The notes beneath the pieces are model-generated. The model made no database searches and was not told the origin of the DNA. It saw nothing but the letters and a program-made list of their open reading frames with translations. The translations under genes and the position numbers were made by a program. A DNA stretch of 64,000 bases, taken from assembly GCA_037441565.1 (NCBI GenBank), contig JBBIRW010000006.1:62001-126000 (forward strand), written 5' to 3'. The DNA comes from JBBIRW01 sp037441565 (GTDB taxonomy: Bacteria > Desulfobacterota > JBBIRW01). Of this stretch, positions 27,801-36,609 are shown piece by piece; position 1 is the first letter of the stretch; each line of letters opens with the position of its first letter.

Positions 27801-28322
27801 GTGGAAATCGAAGGTTATCCAAAGGAGATCTTCCTCAAGAATGGTAAAAGGATAAGGATCAGACTGTTTGTTGAGGGAGACAGGGAAGGGTTGAAGAAAT
27901 TTTTTTGGGGGCTTTCTGAGCAGGACAGGATGTTTCTCAAGGAGGATTTTTCGTCCGATGAGGCACTGGATGAATTAATACATGGTATGAGAACGGGAAG
28001 TATTCAGCCTTTAATTGCGGAGATAGATGGAGAAATTATCGGTTATTCATTGCTTCACAGGTACAGGTTCAGCTGGTTAAGACATATTGGAGAGATAAGG
28101 ATTGCGGTTACAAAGGCATATAGAAAAAGGGGGCTGGGGACACACCTTGCGAAGGAGATTTTCTATATGGCTTTAAGGGAAGGGCTTCAGAAGATCATTG
28201 CAGAGATGACGGTTGATCAGGTCGATGCTATAAGGGTATTTGAAAAATTGGGTTTTCAGAAGGAGGCAGTCCTCAAGAATCATGTAATCGATCTAAGAAC
28301 AGAAATCGTGACCTGCTCATAA
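27801..28322 (+). CDS. GNAT family N-acetyltransferase
   Basis: 173 residues with the acetyl-CoA-binding motif A IAVTKAYRKRGLGTHLAKE and the C-terminal IRVFEKLGFQKEAVLKNHV. The start is GTG behind AGGAGG. Substrate unknown; the C-terminal pattern resembles protein or small-molecule acetyltransferases related to RimI/YhhY. Its stop overlaps a tiny downstream reading frame (TAATG). Confidence 0.85.
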   Translation: MEIEGYPKEIFLKNGKRIRIRLFVEGDREGLKKFFWGLSEQDRMFLKEDFSSDEALDELIHGMRTGSIQPLIAEIDGEIIGYSLLHRYRFSWLRHIGEIRIAVTKAYRKRGLGTHLAKEIFYMALREGLQKIIAEMTVDQVDAIRVFEKLGFQKEAVLKNHVIDLRTEIVTCS

Positions 28323-28399
28323 TGTCGCAGGATCTCAGTGTTCTCTGGAGAAGGGTTGAGGATCTGATAATTTCTGAAGAGCAGAGGAGTCAGGAATAG
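28322..28399 (+). CDS. Candidate 25-residue small protein
   Basis: ATG overlapping the GNAT stop (TAATG) opens a 25-codon frame starting MSQDLSVLWRRVEDLI and ending TAG, two bases before the next gene. Its composition is helix-forming and amphipathic. Placement in an otherwise gene-tight coupled run is the only evidence that it is translated; it may simply be a leader that couples translation. Confidence 0.3.
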   Translation: MSQDLSVLWRRVEDLIISEEQRSQE

Positions 28400-28401
28400 A
28401 G

Positions 28402-28671
28402 ATGAAGTTTTATGAGCTCTTCAATATTTTTTATCTCCTTGAGGAATACTACAGGATCGACAGATGCAGAAGATGCGAGTGCCTTCATGGAGCACTATGG
28501 AGATTAAGGGCGCTTGTTGATTCAGTGGAGGATGGCGAAAGGAGGGAGTTTCTCCTTGTTTCGATTGATAGGCTTCTTAGTGCTTCAAACCTTAATCCAT
28601 GTATGGGATGTGAACATTGTGAACCTGCAGATCTGATCGCTGTTATGGAAGAGAGAACTGCCAGGCTTTAA
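28402..28671 (+). CDS. Small cysteine-rich protein of unknown function
   Basis: 89 residues with two cysteine clusters: CRRCECL near residue 22-28 and CMGCEHC near 67-73, which could bind an FeS cluster or zinc. The middle is helical. No family recognised. It starts just after the 25-codon frame and is followed directly by the DUF4124 gene; all face the same way and are probably one transcript with the acetyltransferase. Confidence 0.65.
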   Translation: MKFYELFNIFYLLEEYYRIDRCRRCECLHGALWRLRALVDSVEDGERREFLLVSIDRLLSASNLNPCMGCEHCEPADLIAVMEERTARL

Positions 28672-28695
28672 ATGGGTGTTTTTAAAGGGGGACAT

Positions 28696-29325
28696 ATGAA
28701 ATCATCACTATTAGTGATTCAATCCATTATTTTTATGATAATCTCAGTTTTACCCTGCGATGCAAAGATCTATAAATGGGTCGATGATGAGGGTGTGTGG
28801 AATTTTACCGATGATTATAACAGGATTCCAGAGAGATACAGGGATATTGTAAAGGAAGTAGAAAGCACTGAAGAGAGGGAGTATGAAGTCCATTTTGTAA
28901 TATCAAAAGGTGAAGAAAAGAGAGAAATACAGCCTCCAGAGGTCAGGGAGGAGATAAGGGTTCCTGAGGAGGTTACAAGAAAGGCTGCAAGGAAGGCTTA
29001 CGCACCAGGGGTAGGATGGTTTGTCGAGGAGATCGATCTTGGTCCGGGGGATGTGGTTTCGGGCGATATTATCATATACATAGATGGAAAGAGATTCCGT
29101 CTCATCAATGAAGAAGGGATTGAGGCAGATGAACTTAATTTCAGGGACAGGGAAAATATGAAAAAGGTCTACCTTCCAAAAGTGCTCGGTCCTCCATGGG
29201 TTTTATATGGGGGAAAGGTTGAGAAGAGGAATGAGTATCAGATACATCCTCGACTTGACAGGAAAAGCGGCTCTGATGTTATGAGGGAATTGATGAAAAA
29301 TAAGGTATACAGGCATCTCTACTGA
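28696..29325 (+). CDS. Secreted DUF4124 domain protein
   Basis: 209 residues after choosing the ATG at 28696, which follows AAAGGGGGAC; the upstream ATG at 28672 has no such site. Signal peptide to about residue 22, then the DUF4124 motif KIYKWVDDEGVWNFTDD, common in periplasmic or envelope proteins. The remaining 150 residues are acidic and not recognised. Function unknown. Confidence 0.75.
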   Translation: MKSSLLVIQSIIFMIISVLPCDAKIYKWVDDEGVWNFTDDYNRIPERYRDIVKEVESTEEREYEVHFVISKGEEKREIQPPEVREEIRVPEEVTRKAARKAYAPGVGWFVEEIDLGPGDVVSGDIIIYIDGKRFRLINEEGIEADELNFRDRENMKKVYLPKVLGPPWVLYGGKVEKRNEYQIHPRLDRKSGSDVMRELMKNKVYRHLY

Positions 29326-29328
29326 TTG

Positions 29329-30282
29329 TTAACTTTTTAGATTGGCACAGTAAAGGGGGGGAAGGCTCATTCTAACCCTTCTTATGTTTTCCGCAACAAT
29401 CTTTCCTATTCCTGCATATGATTCCCTTGTAACACCACCTATATGTGGGGTTGTAATAACATTGTATCTGAAAAGTTCATCATCAGGATCAATGGGCTCT
29501 TCCCAGAACACATCCAGTGCAGCTCCGGCAATTCTACCTTCTCTCAGTGCTGTAAGCAGTCCATCCTTTTCAACAACACCACCCCTTGCTACATTTATGA
29601 TGAATGAGCCCTGCTTGATGATGGAAAACTCCCTCTCTCCTATCATGCCTTTCGTTTCAGGGGACATCACGCAACACAGTATGAGATAATCAACCTCTGG
29701 AAGTATCTTATGGAGATCCGATGGTGAGCCGCAGAAGGAGATGCCAAGTTCCTTCCTCCTCTCCTCGGAGGGATTTTTTGTTATCCCAAGTATCCTTACA
29801 TTGAATGGCTTTAATCTGTAAATAATCTCTCTTCCTATGTTTCCAAGCCCTACAATCCCTACAGTCTTATTTATGAGTGCACTTCCAACAGGTGTCCCGA
29901 TCCTCTTCTCTTTTATGGAGATCTGGCATTGATTGAATTCCCTTCCGAGTGCAATCATGAAGAAGATAACAAGCTCTGCAACGGATTCTGCATTCCCTGT
30001 TCCTGTGCTTGGAACATTTGCAACATATACACCCTTTCTTGTTGCAGCATCAATATCTACACCCTCAAGACCAACGCCCCATTGTTGAATGAGTTTAAGT
30101 GAATTGCATGCATAGATTATCTCCTGTGTTATCCTTGCCATTGCTGGCACAATTACATTGACATCCTGAAGGTATTCCATGATCTTTTCCTTAGGGCAAG
30201 AAAGAATTTCCAGCTCAGGGATAAGCTTTTTAAGTACATCCCTTGCATAACTAAAGCCTTCCTCACAAAAAAGAACCTTCAT
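29329..30282 (-). CDS. D-isomer-specific 2-hydroxyacid dehydrogenase (SerA-like)
   Basis: 317 residues from the ATG at 30282, preceded by GAGG. NAD-binding GLGNIGREI, the NVARGGVVEKDGLL motif with the catalytic Arg, and PHIGGVTRES with the catalytic His are all present. Substrate could be 3-phosphoglycerate or another 2-hydroxyacid; there is no C-terminal ACT domain, so a plain SerA role is uncertain. A longer frame reaching 30360 would overlap the divergent hydrolase gene and is unlikely. Confidence 0.85.
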   Translation of the reverse strand: MKVLFCEEGFSYARDVLKKLIPELEILSCPKEKIMEYLQDVNVIVPAMARITQEIIYACNSLKLIQQWGVGLEGVDIDAATRKGVYVANVPSTGTGNAESVAELVIFFMIALGREFNQCQISIKEKRIGTPVGSALINKTVGIVGLGNIGREIIYRLKPFNVRILGITKNPSEERRKELGISFCGSPSDLHKILPEVDYLILCCVMSPETKGMIGEREFSIIKQGSFIINVARGGVVEKDGLLTALREGRIAGAALDVFWEEPIDPDDELFRYNVITTPHIGGVTRESYAGIGKIVAENIRRVRMSLPPLYCANLKS

Positions 30283-30339
30283 AGGGGATGCCTCAGATAA
30301 AAATTTCTTGATCTTTGTGAATACAACCTGAAAGATATA

Positions 30340-31140
30340 ATGAACGGTTCCATTATGCAATTCTATAATATTGAAAGATTCTCTAAAAGGCTACCGTGGG
30401 GATCAGTTTCCTATCTTAAGGCTGGGAAAGGCATTCCCTTCTTAATCTTCATTCATGGTGCAGGTAACAATGCAGAAGTATGGATGGATGTATTTCCATA
30501 TCTTAAGGATATCGCCACAGCAATTGCTGTTGATCTTCCTGGACATGGGTACTCAGCCTATAGATCCATAAATGGGGTGGATGATTACAGTCGGTGCGTT
30601 ATCGATTTTATAGAGACACTCGGGGTGGAAAGGCCTGTTCTTGTTGGACATTCAATGGGTGGTGCCATCTCGATAAAAATAGCAGCGCACTACCGAAACC
30701 TCAGTGGATTGATCCTTGTGGGAACAGGTGCACATCTTAAGGTAAATCCCAGGCTCCTTAAAATGCTTGAGGAGGATTTTTCCGGAGCAGTCGATCTCAT
30801 GGCAAAGTGGTCATTCTTGAAAGATATTTCAGGAGATCTTATTGAAAAGTCCAGGGAAATGCTTTTTCTTGCAGGGCAGGAGGTCTTACTTCAGGATATG
30901 AGGGTATGCGATGGCTACAGCGGTGAGACAGATCTTGAAAGGATAAAGATCCCCACACTTATTGTCTGCGGAAAGGAAGATGTAATGACACCTGTTTCCC
31001 TCTCCATGGAGCTTTATGAAAGGATAAGGGGATCTAAGATTTCATTGATTGATGGTTCAGGACATATGGTGCAGCTTGAAAAATCAGGTGAGTTGGGAAG
31101 GATGATGGTTTCGTTCATAAGGGAATCGATCGAGGAATGA
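30340..31140 (+). CDS. Alpha/beta hydrolase
   Basis: 266-residue alpha/beta-hydrolase. Seen: oxyanion HGAGNNAEVW, nucleophile serine in VGHSMGGA, acidic residue in CGKEDVMTPVS and catalytic histidine in GSGHMVQLE. Closest in style to carboxylesterases or MhpC-like hydrolases; substrate unknown. Start at 30340 or 30355 cannot be decided, as neither has a clear ribosome site. Transcribed divergently from the 2-hydroxyacid dehydrogenase. Confidence 0.85.
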   Translation: MNGSIMQFYNIERFSKRLPWGSVSYLKAGKGIPFLIFIHGAGNNAEVWMDVFPYLKDIATAIAVDLPGHGYSAYRSINGVDDYSRCVIDFIETLGVERPVLVGHSMGGAISIKIAAHYRNLSGLILVGTGAHLKVNPRLLKMLEEDFSGAVDLMAKWSFLKDISGDLIEKSREMLFLAGQEVLLQDMRVCDGYSGETDLERIKIPTLIVCGKEDVMTPVSLSMELYERIRGSKISLIDGSGHMVQLEKSGELGRMMVSFIRESIEE

Positions 31141-31244
31141 TGTGTGCCCTCAAAAGGGGTTAGTCGATTGTTCAGGGTCCTATTATAGTTAAGGTGGCTG
31201 AAGTTCTTCAAGGTAGGGGAACGTATAGTTATAGAGGGGAAAGT

Positions 31245-31276
31245 AAGGATGGAACTAATCAAGGATGGAACTAATC
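31245..31276 (+). repeat. Two-copy 16-base tandem repeat
   Basis: AAGGATGGAACTAATC occurs twice head to tail in the 231-base gap between the hydrolase and the ArsR gene. Function unknown; it may be a slippage duplication. The rest of this gap holds a terminator and the ArsR operator. Confidence 0.7.
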
Positions 31277-31308
31277 AGGGTATTATCTGAAAAATCTGGT
31301 ATGAAATG

Positions 31309-31346
31309 AAAATTGGGGAGGATATTGAGTCCGCCCAATTTTTTTT
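31309..31346 (+). terminator. Rho-independent terminator after the hydrolase gene
   Basis: Inverted repeat AAAATTGGG / CCCAATTTT (31309-31317 and 31334-31342) with a 16-base loop followed by a further T-run. It ends transcription arriving from the hydrolase and insulates the ArsR gene. Confidence 0.75.
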
Positions 31347-31357
31347 GATAATTTAAT

Positions 31358-31377
31358 ATTCAATTGATCAATTGAAT
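31358..31377. promoter_or_regulatory. Palindromic operator for the ArsR-rhodanese regulator
   Basis: ATTCAATTGATCAATTGAAT is a perfect 20-base palindrome ending 6 bases before the ATG of the ArsR gene. ArsR/SmtB repressors typically bind AT-rich palindromes with an ATTCAA-type half-site over their own promoter, so autoregulation is a strong inference. Confidence 0.65.
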
Positions 31378-31383
31378 TCTTAT

Positions 31384-32046
31384 ATGAATACAGGAATGGA
31401 TTTTAAGAACAGATTGTTTGAATATTTCGCAATCGTTGCAAGGGCGCTTTCCAGCCCTAAAAGACTCGAGATCATAGATGTTCTTTGCCATGGCGAGAGA
31501 ACCGTTGAGACCCTTGCAAAGGAGGTTGCTATAACCCTTGCAAATGCATCACGGCATCTTCAGATCCTGAAGGCTTCGCACCTCGTCGAGGCAAGAAGGG
31601 AAGGGACCTTTATCTACTACAGGCTTGCCGATGATTGCATAAAGGATTTCTGGTTTTCATTAAGGGAACTTGGGAGGAGGAGAATCGCTGAGATTGAACA
31701 GCTTATAAATGCATTTTTTAAATCCCGTGATGAGCTCGAACCAGTTGATAGAAATGAGCTCCTCGAACGATTGAAAACAGGAAGGGCTATCCTAATTGAT
31801 GTACGTCCAAAGGAGGAATACCTCTCGGGGCATATCCCTGGTGCTATTTCTATTCCCATAAAAGAGCTTGAATCCCGTCTTAAAGAGCTTCCATGTGATG
31901 TGGAGATTGTTGCATATTGCAGGGGTCCTTACTGTGTATTTTCCGTTGAGGCAGTAAATATCCTAAGGAAAAATGGCTTCTCTGCCCGTCGGCTTCGAGA
32001 AGGGATTCATGAGTGGAGATCCCTTGGCCTTCCTCTCGAAAGATAA
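31384..32046 (+). CDS. ArsR-family regulator fused to rhodanese
   Basis: 220 residues: winged-helix ArsR domain (about 5-95) and C-terminal rhodanese domain (about 125-218) with the active-site loop CRGPYC (C179, C184). The ArsR part has C35 in VLCHGE, the position used by persulfide sensors of the SqrR/BigR type, and C85; the ligand or redox role of this pair is inferred. A TTG at 31372 lies inside the operator, so I take the ATG at 31384; ATG 31396 is also possible. It precedes an MFS gene. Likely responds to sulfane sulfur or thiophilic metals. Confidence 0.87.
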   Translation: MNTGMDFKNRLFEYFAIVARALSSPKRLEIIDVLCHGERTVETLAKEVAITLANASRHLQILKASHLVEARREGTFIYYRLADDCIKDFWFSLRELGRRRIAEIEQLINAFFKSRDELEPVDRNELLERLKTGRAILIDVRPKEEYLSGHIPGAISIPIKELESRLKELPCDVEIVAYCRGPYCVFSVEAVNILRKNGFSARRLREGIHEWRSLGLPLER

Positions 32047-32081
32047 AGGATCGGATGGATAATTCAAAAGGTGTGTAAATT

Positions 32082-33321
32082 GTGAAAAGGCCTCTCGTTC
32101 TCGGTTTGAAGGAGAATATAGGACAATTTTCTCCCTCGTTCTTATAAATCTCTTCGTTGGAATGATGGTAGAACTGGAGAGGACCGTTGTGCCCCTCATC
32201 GGTGAACAGGAATTCGGACTTGCATCAAAGACAGCCATCGTTTCCTTTATTATAAGCTTTGGAATAACTAAAGCGCTCTGCAATTTCTTTGCAGCACGGA
32301 TCTCAGAAACATGGGGAAGAAAGAAGGTTCTTCTCCTGAGATGGATAATCGGGATTCCTGTTCCCTTTATAATTATATTTGCAGATAGATGGTTCTGGTT
32401 TGATGTGGCAAATGTGCTCCTTGGAATTAATCAGGCACTATGCTGGTCAATGACGGTTATTATGAAGGTGGATCTTGTTGGTCCCGCAAGAAGGGGACTT
32501 GCCCTTGGTCTCAATGAATTTGCAGGTTATATTGCAGTGGGATTTACAGCATGGATCACAGGTTATATATCATCAGTTTACACATTAAGACCCCATCCTT
32601 TTTACATGGGGATTGGTGTTGCATTTGCAGGATTCATACTCTCCTTCCTCACCCGGGAAACAAAGCCCTATGCCTTACTTGAATCAAAGATTCAGGGCTC
32701 TTCATCATCAATAGATCTGAAGAAGCCATCCACGTGGAGGATCTTTACCCATACCTCCTGGAATGATAAAGCCCTTTTTGCATGCTGCCAGGCAGGGCTT
32801 GTTAATAATCTGAATGATGGTATGTCATGGGGAATATACCCCCTCTTTTTCTCCAGTTTTGAACTTGGTGTGAGTGCAATTGGTGTTATCAAGGCAGTAT
32901 ATCCTGCAACATGGGGAGTGATCCAGGTATTAACAGGTCCCCTGAGTGATCGTTTTGGAAGAAAATGGTTGATATCATCAGGAATGATTGTTCAGGCCCT
33001 GGGGATCTGGCTAACTGTTTTGATTCTCAATATTACTTCTGGATTGCGGGTGCTTTCCTTCAGGGGCTTCGCACAGCAATGGTCTATCCCACACTGCTTG
33101 CTGCCATAAGCGATGTTGCCGATCCGGGATGGAGGGCAACCTCCATGGGTGTCTACAGGCTCTGGCGTGATTCGGGTTATGCAGTTGGGGCACTGCTTTC
33201 AGGAATAATTGCGGATCTCCTCGGGATGGGATATGCAATCCATGTAGTTGCCTTAATTACGCTTCTGTCAGGAGTGATTGTTGCATTCTCCATGCCCGAA
33301 ACACTCAGATTAAGGCGCTAA
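32082..33321 (+). pseudogene. MFS transporter gene interrupted by two frameshifts
   Basis: Read in three successive frames, the region encodes a complete 12-helix MFS protein: GTG 32082 (MKRPLVLGLKENIGQF), then a shift near 32127-32130 into the frame with VGMMVELERTVVPLIGE, then a shift near 33018-33021 into YYFWIAGAFLQGLRTAMVYP and on to the stop at 33321. Each shift equals loss of one base in a T-run; restoring one T each time gives an uninterrupted protein. Either a recently inactivated gene or homopolymer assembly errors. Position behind ArsR-rhodanese suggests a role in export or uptake of a sulfur compound or metal. Confidence 0.8.
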
Positions 33322-33444
33322 TGTTGAATTGGTCATCATAATATTTTGCTTCAATACTCTATATATATGGATGGGAATTAAATTGAGACATTTAAAAGGG
33401 TAGAATAGACGTGATTGATTCAGAAAAAGAACATTATTATAATT

Positions 33445-33969
33445 ATGCACAAACCCATGCCAGGATCGATTGTACTCTGGATATTTTTGATTGTAGGTAT
33501 AATCATAATCCTGGTATTCTGGTCAGTTTATAGAAAATCAAGGGATGGCTCAAGGCATATAAGTAATCCTGAAAAAATAAGACTCGTCATATTTCTCGGT
33601 ATCGCTCTGATTTCAGCCATATATACGATCTTCACTTTACCGAAGAATCCATATTTCAGTTATGCAGAAAAGCTCCCCGATAAAGTTATACTTGTTGAAG
33701 CACGGATGTTTAACTGGAATCTTAGTGGACCCGTGGATGATATAAGGCCTGGTGATGTAGTTGAGTTTAGAGTAACAAGCAGTGATGTAAATCATGGGTT
33801 TGGACTCTATAATCCGGAAGGTATCATTATTGCACAGGTTCAGGCTATGCCAGGCTATGAGAACCGTCTCAGGGTGAGGTTTGAAAAACCAGGTAATTAT
33901 ACAATATTATGCATGGAATATTGTGGGGCGGCCCACTCCTATATGTCTGGAAAAATAAGTGTAAGGTGA
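33445..33969 (+). CDS. CuA-containing subunit II of a heme-copper enzyme
   Basis: 174 residues from the ATG at 33445 (TTG 33415 is an alternative). Two N-terminal membrane helices are followed by a cupredoxin domain with a complete CuA site: the His in DVNHGFGLYN and C156, C160, H164, M167 in CMEYCGAAHSYM. It receives electrons from cytochrome c or another periplasmic donor and passes them to the catalytic subunit encoded 10 bases downstream. Confidence 0.88.
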   Translation: MHKPMPGSIVLWIFLIVGIIIILVFWSVYRKSRDGSRHISNPEKIRLVIFLGIALISAIYTIFTLPKNPYFSYAEKLPDKVILVEARMFNWNLSGPVDDIRPGDVVEFRVTSSDVNHGFGLYNPEGIIIAQVQAMPGYENRLRVRFEKPGNYTILCMEYCGAAHSYMSGKISVR

Positions 33970-33979
33970 GATCCCATCC

Positions 33980-35401
33980 ATGAAGAGGATTACAGCCCTC
34001 TGGATTATAACCGGTCTGATCATTTTTCAACTGATGGTAATCTTCGGAATACTGATGAGATTGGGTCAGGCTGGTTTGATTAATGTTGATCCTTTAAGAC
34101 ATTTTCAGATTTTAACCCTTCATGGTCTCGGTATGGTTGGTATACTTTTTCCCCTCGCAATGGCTGGGGTTAACTATTTTTTGACAAGATATGTTAACAG
34201 TACTCTCTGGCCCAATGCAACTGGTTATTTATTTACTGTTATCGGTATCGTTTTAATCCTTTTTACGGTTTTTATAGGAGGACTTCATACAGGATGGTAT
34301 TTTCTTTACCCCCTTCCTTATTTTGCCAGAACAGAGCAGTGGGCAACGATTCTATTTTTAATATCAATTGCTATACTGGGCACTGGATGGTTCATATGGT
34401 CAGCTGGGATGCTTGGATCCATTCTGAAAAGATACCCACTTTTTCGTGCACTGGGATGGCATCATATAGCTGGCATGACAGAGCCGAATACACCTCCCTT
34501 TATCCTGATATTAACAACAACACTTATTGGAGTAATTACATGCCTGATTGCAGGTGTTGCGCTGATTATTCTTTGGATTATGGAAATTATAAATATGGGG
34601 AACCCAGGATGGCTTGATCCACTGCTTATGAAAAATCTCACCTTTCTGTTTGGACATACACTTGTTAACGAAATGCTATATTTGGGTGTTGCATCCGTTT
34701 ATGAATTATTTCCTTCTTTTGCAGACAAACCACCATATCGAACAAAGAGTTATGTGGCAATTGCATGGAACCTGATCCCCCTTGTTGTTCTTTTTGCATA
34801 CTTCCACCACCTTTATATGGACTTTGTTCAACCATTAACTTTTCAATTCATAGGACAGATCGCCTCATGGATAGCCCCGATCCCCGCTGTTGCAGTGACG
34901 TTATTTACGGTTCTCAACACTGTTTATGGGAGCAGGGTGAGATGGGATATGTCGGTATCCTTCTTCTTTCTTGGTATCCTTTTCTGGATGATAGGTGGAG
35001 TTGGTGCAATACTTGATGCAACAATTGCCAATAATTTTATCCTCCATAATACACTATGGGTCCCTGCTCACTTTCATACCTACAACCTTCTCGGAAATGT
35101 TTTCTTTACCTGCGGATATATAAGTTACTTTATTGCTGAGGGAGGTGTTAATAGTAGGGGTATGTCATGGCTTCCATTTTTGATAAGCATTTTCGGCTTT
35201 GGGTTTATTCTGATGTTTTACATATCTGGTGCATACTCTGTTCCCAGAAGGTATAATTTTTATCCTGATATTGTATCAACAGGAAGATTATTGGCAGGAT
35301 GGGGGGCAATATTTGCGACATTTGTCTTTATCCTGTTTGCCCTTTTTTCTGTTTATGTTATCAGTGCTTCCATTAAAATATTATGGGACAGAGGGAAATG
35401 A
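33980..35401 (+). CDS. Heme-copper catalytic subunit I, probable NO reductase of sNOR type
   Basis: 473 residues, about 12 membrane helices. Heme and CuB ligands are intact: H48 (low-spin heme), H226, H276 and H277 (CuB), H364 and H366 in PAHFHTYN. The tyrosine that cross-links to the CuB histidine in oxygen reductases (H-x3-Y) is replaced by N230 in GHTLVNEMLY. Loss of this Tyr with a retained CuA subunit and an adjacent SCO/SenC gene matches the coxB-coxA-senC sNOR group known from nitrifiers. Oxygen reduction is not excluded, but NO reduction is the better guess. Confidence 0.82.
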   Translation: MKRITALWIITGLIIFQLMVIFGILMRLGQAGLINVDPLRHFQILTLHGLGMVGILFPLAMAGVNYFLTRYVNSTLWPNATGYLFTVIGIVLILFTVFIGGLHTGWYFLYPLPYFARTEQWATILFLISIAILGTGWFIWSAGMLGSILKRYPLFRALGWHHIAGMTEPNTPPFILILTTTLIGVITCLIAGVALIILWIMEIINMGNPGWLDPLLMKNLTFLFGHTLVNEMLYLGVASVYELFPSFADKPPYRTKSYVAIAWNLIPLVVLFAYFHHLYMDFVQPLTFQFIGQIASWIAPIPAVAVTLFTVLNTVYGSRVRWDMSVSFFFLGILFWMIGGVGAILDATIANNFILHNTLWVPAHFHTYNLLGNVFFTCGYISYFIAEGGVNSRGMSWLPFLISIFGFGFILMFYISGAYSVPRRYNFYPDIVSTGRLLAGWGAIFATFVFILFALFSVYVISASIKILWDRGK

Positions 35402-36096
35402 TAATTATAATTTTTATGTTCCTTGCAATTCTGACTTCAGATGCCTTCTGTTACACAGAAGAATATGCATATATAAATAAGAATGTTCCTGACATATCAA
35501 TAGATTCACTCGAAGGAAGTTTCAGGCTCTCTGAAATTGTAAGTAAAAAGCCTGTTCTGATGACATTTATATACACAAGGTGTCCACAGGCATGTTATGT
35601 ATATTTGAACAGGCTTTCTGAATTTTTCAAAAAGAGGGAGATCTTTTATAACGTGGCTGTAATGAGTTTTGATCCGAGGGACAGCCTTGATGATATGGGG
35701 AAGCTCAGGCAAATCCTTGCAACTAACTGGATATTCGGGATTTCAAAGGATATAGAGGCTCTTTTAAGGGAAGTGGGCTTCGAATATAAGGAGGTCGATG
35801 GCAATTACGATCATCCTTTTCTGCTTGTTGCTTTAGATAGAGATTTAAAAATTGTAAGAAGGGTTAAAGATTTTGATGGTATTGAGATCATTCCACAGAT
35901 TGAAAAGGATTTAAGAGGGGAATTTACTCCAAGGAGTAAATTCCAGAAGGGAGGATTTTTGAGCTGCTTCAGATATGATCCGGCAACAGGGGACTTAAGG
36001 ATTAGCTGGGGGTATCTCCTTATACTGATACCACCAATTCTTACTTCACTTGTCGTTGGCGTGATATCTGTCCTTTCGAGAAGTCTGCATGGTTGA
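35398..36096 (+). CDS. SCO1/SenC-type copper chaperone
   Basis: 232 residues starting at ATG 35398 (AGAGGGA upstream; 4-base overlap with subunit I). Signal/anchor at the N-terminus, thioredoxin-like fold with the copper-binding C62 and C66 in RCPQAC and the histidine in YDHPFLLVALD, then FRYDPATGDLR and a C-terminal membrane helix. SCO proteins load the CuA centre, fitting the CuA subunit in this operon. Confidence 0.9.
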   Translation: MIIIIFMFLAILTSDAFCYTEEYAYINKNVPDISIDSLEGSFRLSEIVSKKPVLMTFIYTRCPQACYVYLNRLSEFFKKREIFYNVAVMSFDPRDSLDDMGKLRQILATNWIFGISKDIEALLREVGFEYKEVDGNYDHPFLLVALDRDLKIVRRVKDFDGIEIIPQIEKDLRGEFTPRSKFQKGGFLSCFRYDPATGDLRISWGYLLILIPPILTSLVVGVISVLSRSLHG

Positions 36097-36309
36097 GGGA
36101 ATATATAAAATCTTTCATCACTTGCAGTTATTTTTCTTTCCTTTACGTTTTCAGCGCTTGCTTTGATCAGGTTGTTAATTTCAAGAAGACAGAGTAATAC
36201 TTTAAGAAACATTTATATTGCAGTGCTTGTTCTGGGGATAATCCTTCTCTTCATTCAGGGAAGTATTGGAGGAAGGATCGTCTATGATTACCTTATAAAG
36301 ATGGACTGA
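36089..36309 (+). pseudogene. Frameshifted small two-helix membrane protein
   Basis: ATG 36089 overlaps the SCO stop and reads MVEGIYKIF, then a shift near the T-run at 36113-36115 is needed to enter SSLAVIFLSFTFSALALIRL and a second helix ending GGRIVYDYLIKMD at 36309. The joined protein would have about 73 residues and two membrane helices. Adding one T to the run restores the frame. Family not recognised with confidence (it recalls the end of DUF2231 proteins). Position makes it an accessory to the heme-copper operon. Confidence 0.55.
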
Positions 36310-36374
36310 GCATCACTTTATCACGAAACCATAATACTTTATAGAGATGGTTGCAACTCAAAGAGAAAGGGTTG

Positions 36375-36460
36375 ATGCCGAAGCCGGGAGTTGAACCCGG
36401 ACGGGGAAATTCCCCACTAGACCCTGAATCTAGCGCGTCTGCCATTTCCGCCACTTCGGC
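36375..36460 (-). tRNA. tRNA-Leu (anticodon CAG)
   Basis: On the minus strand the sequence folds as a class II tRNA: acceptor arms GCCGAAG and CTTCGGC, discriminator A, a D-arm, anticodon loop TTCAGGG within the CTAGA/TCTAG stem, a long variable arm (GTGGGGAATTTCCCC) and the T-loop GGTTCAACTC. CAG reads CTG leucine codons. The CCA end is not encoded. Confidence 0.95.
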
Positions 36461-36609
36461 ATCATTGATAATACTCATGGAAATTATTAGAATAATAATT
36501 GAATTTTGTCAAGGAAGTCGGGCATCTCATATATCATATGGAAAGCCATCCATTATTAAGCCACCCCGAAATTTCCATTGTTCTTCTTAATAATGAAGGG
36601 AGAAACTCG

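Noticed and set aside
31245..31276. CRISPR or iteron repeats
   Set aside because: Only two adjacent 16-base copies without spacers; no cas or replication genes nearby.
32127..33021. Programmed ribosomal frameshifting in the MFS gene
   Set aside because: Two separate shifts at ordinary T-runs without slippery heptamer or obvious downstream structure; decay or sequence error is simpler.
36351..36590. Open frame across the tRNA region
   Set aside because: It overlaps the well-folded tRNA-Leu and has no protein-like features or ribosome site.
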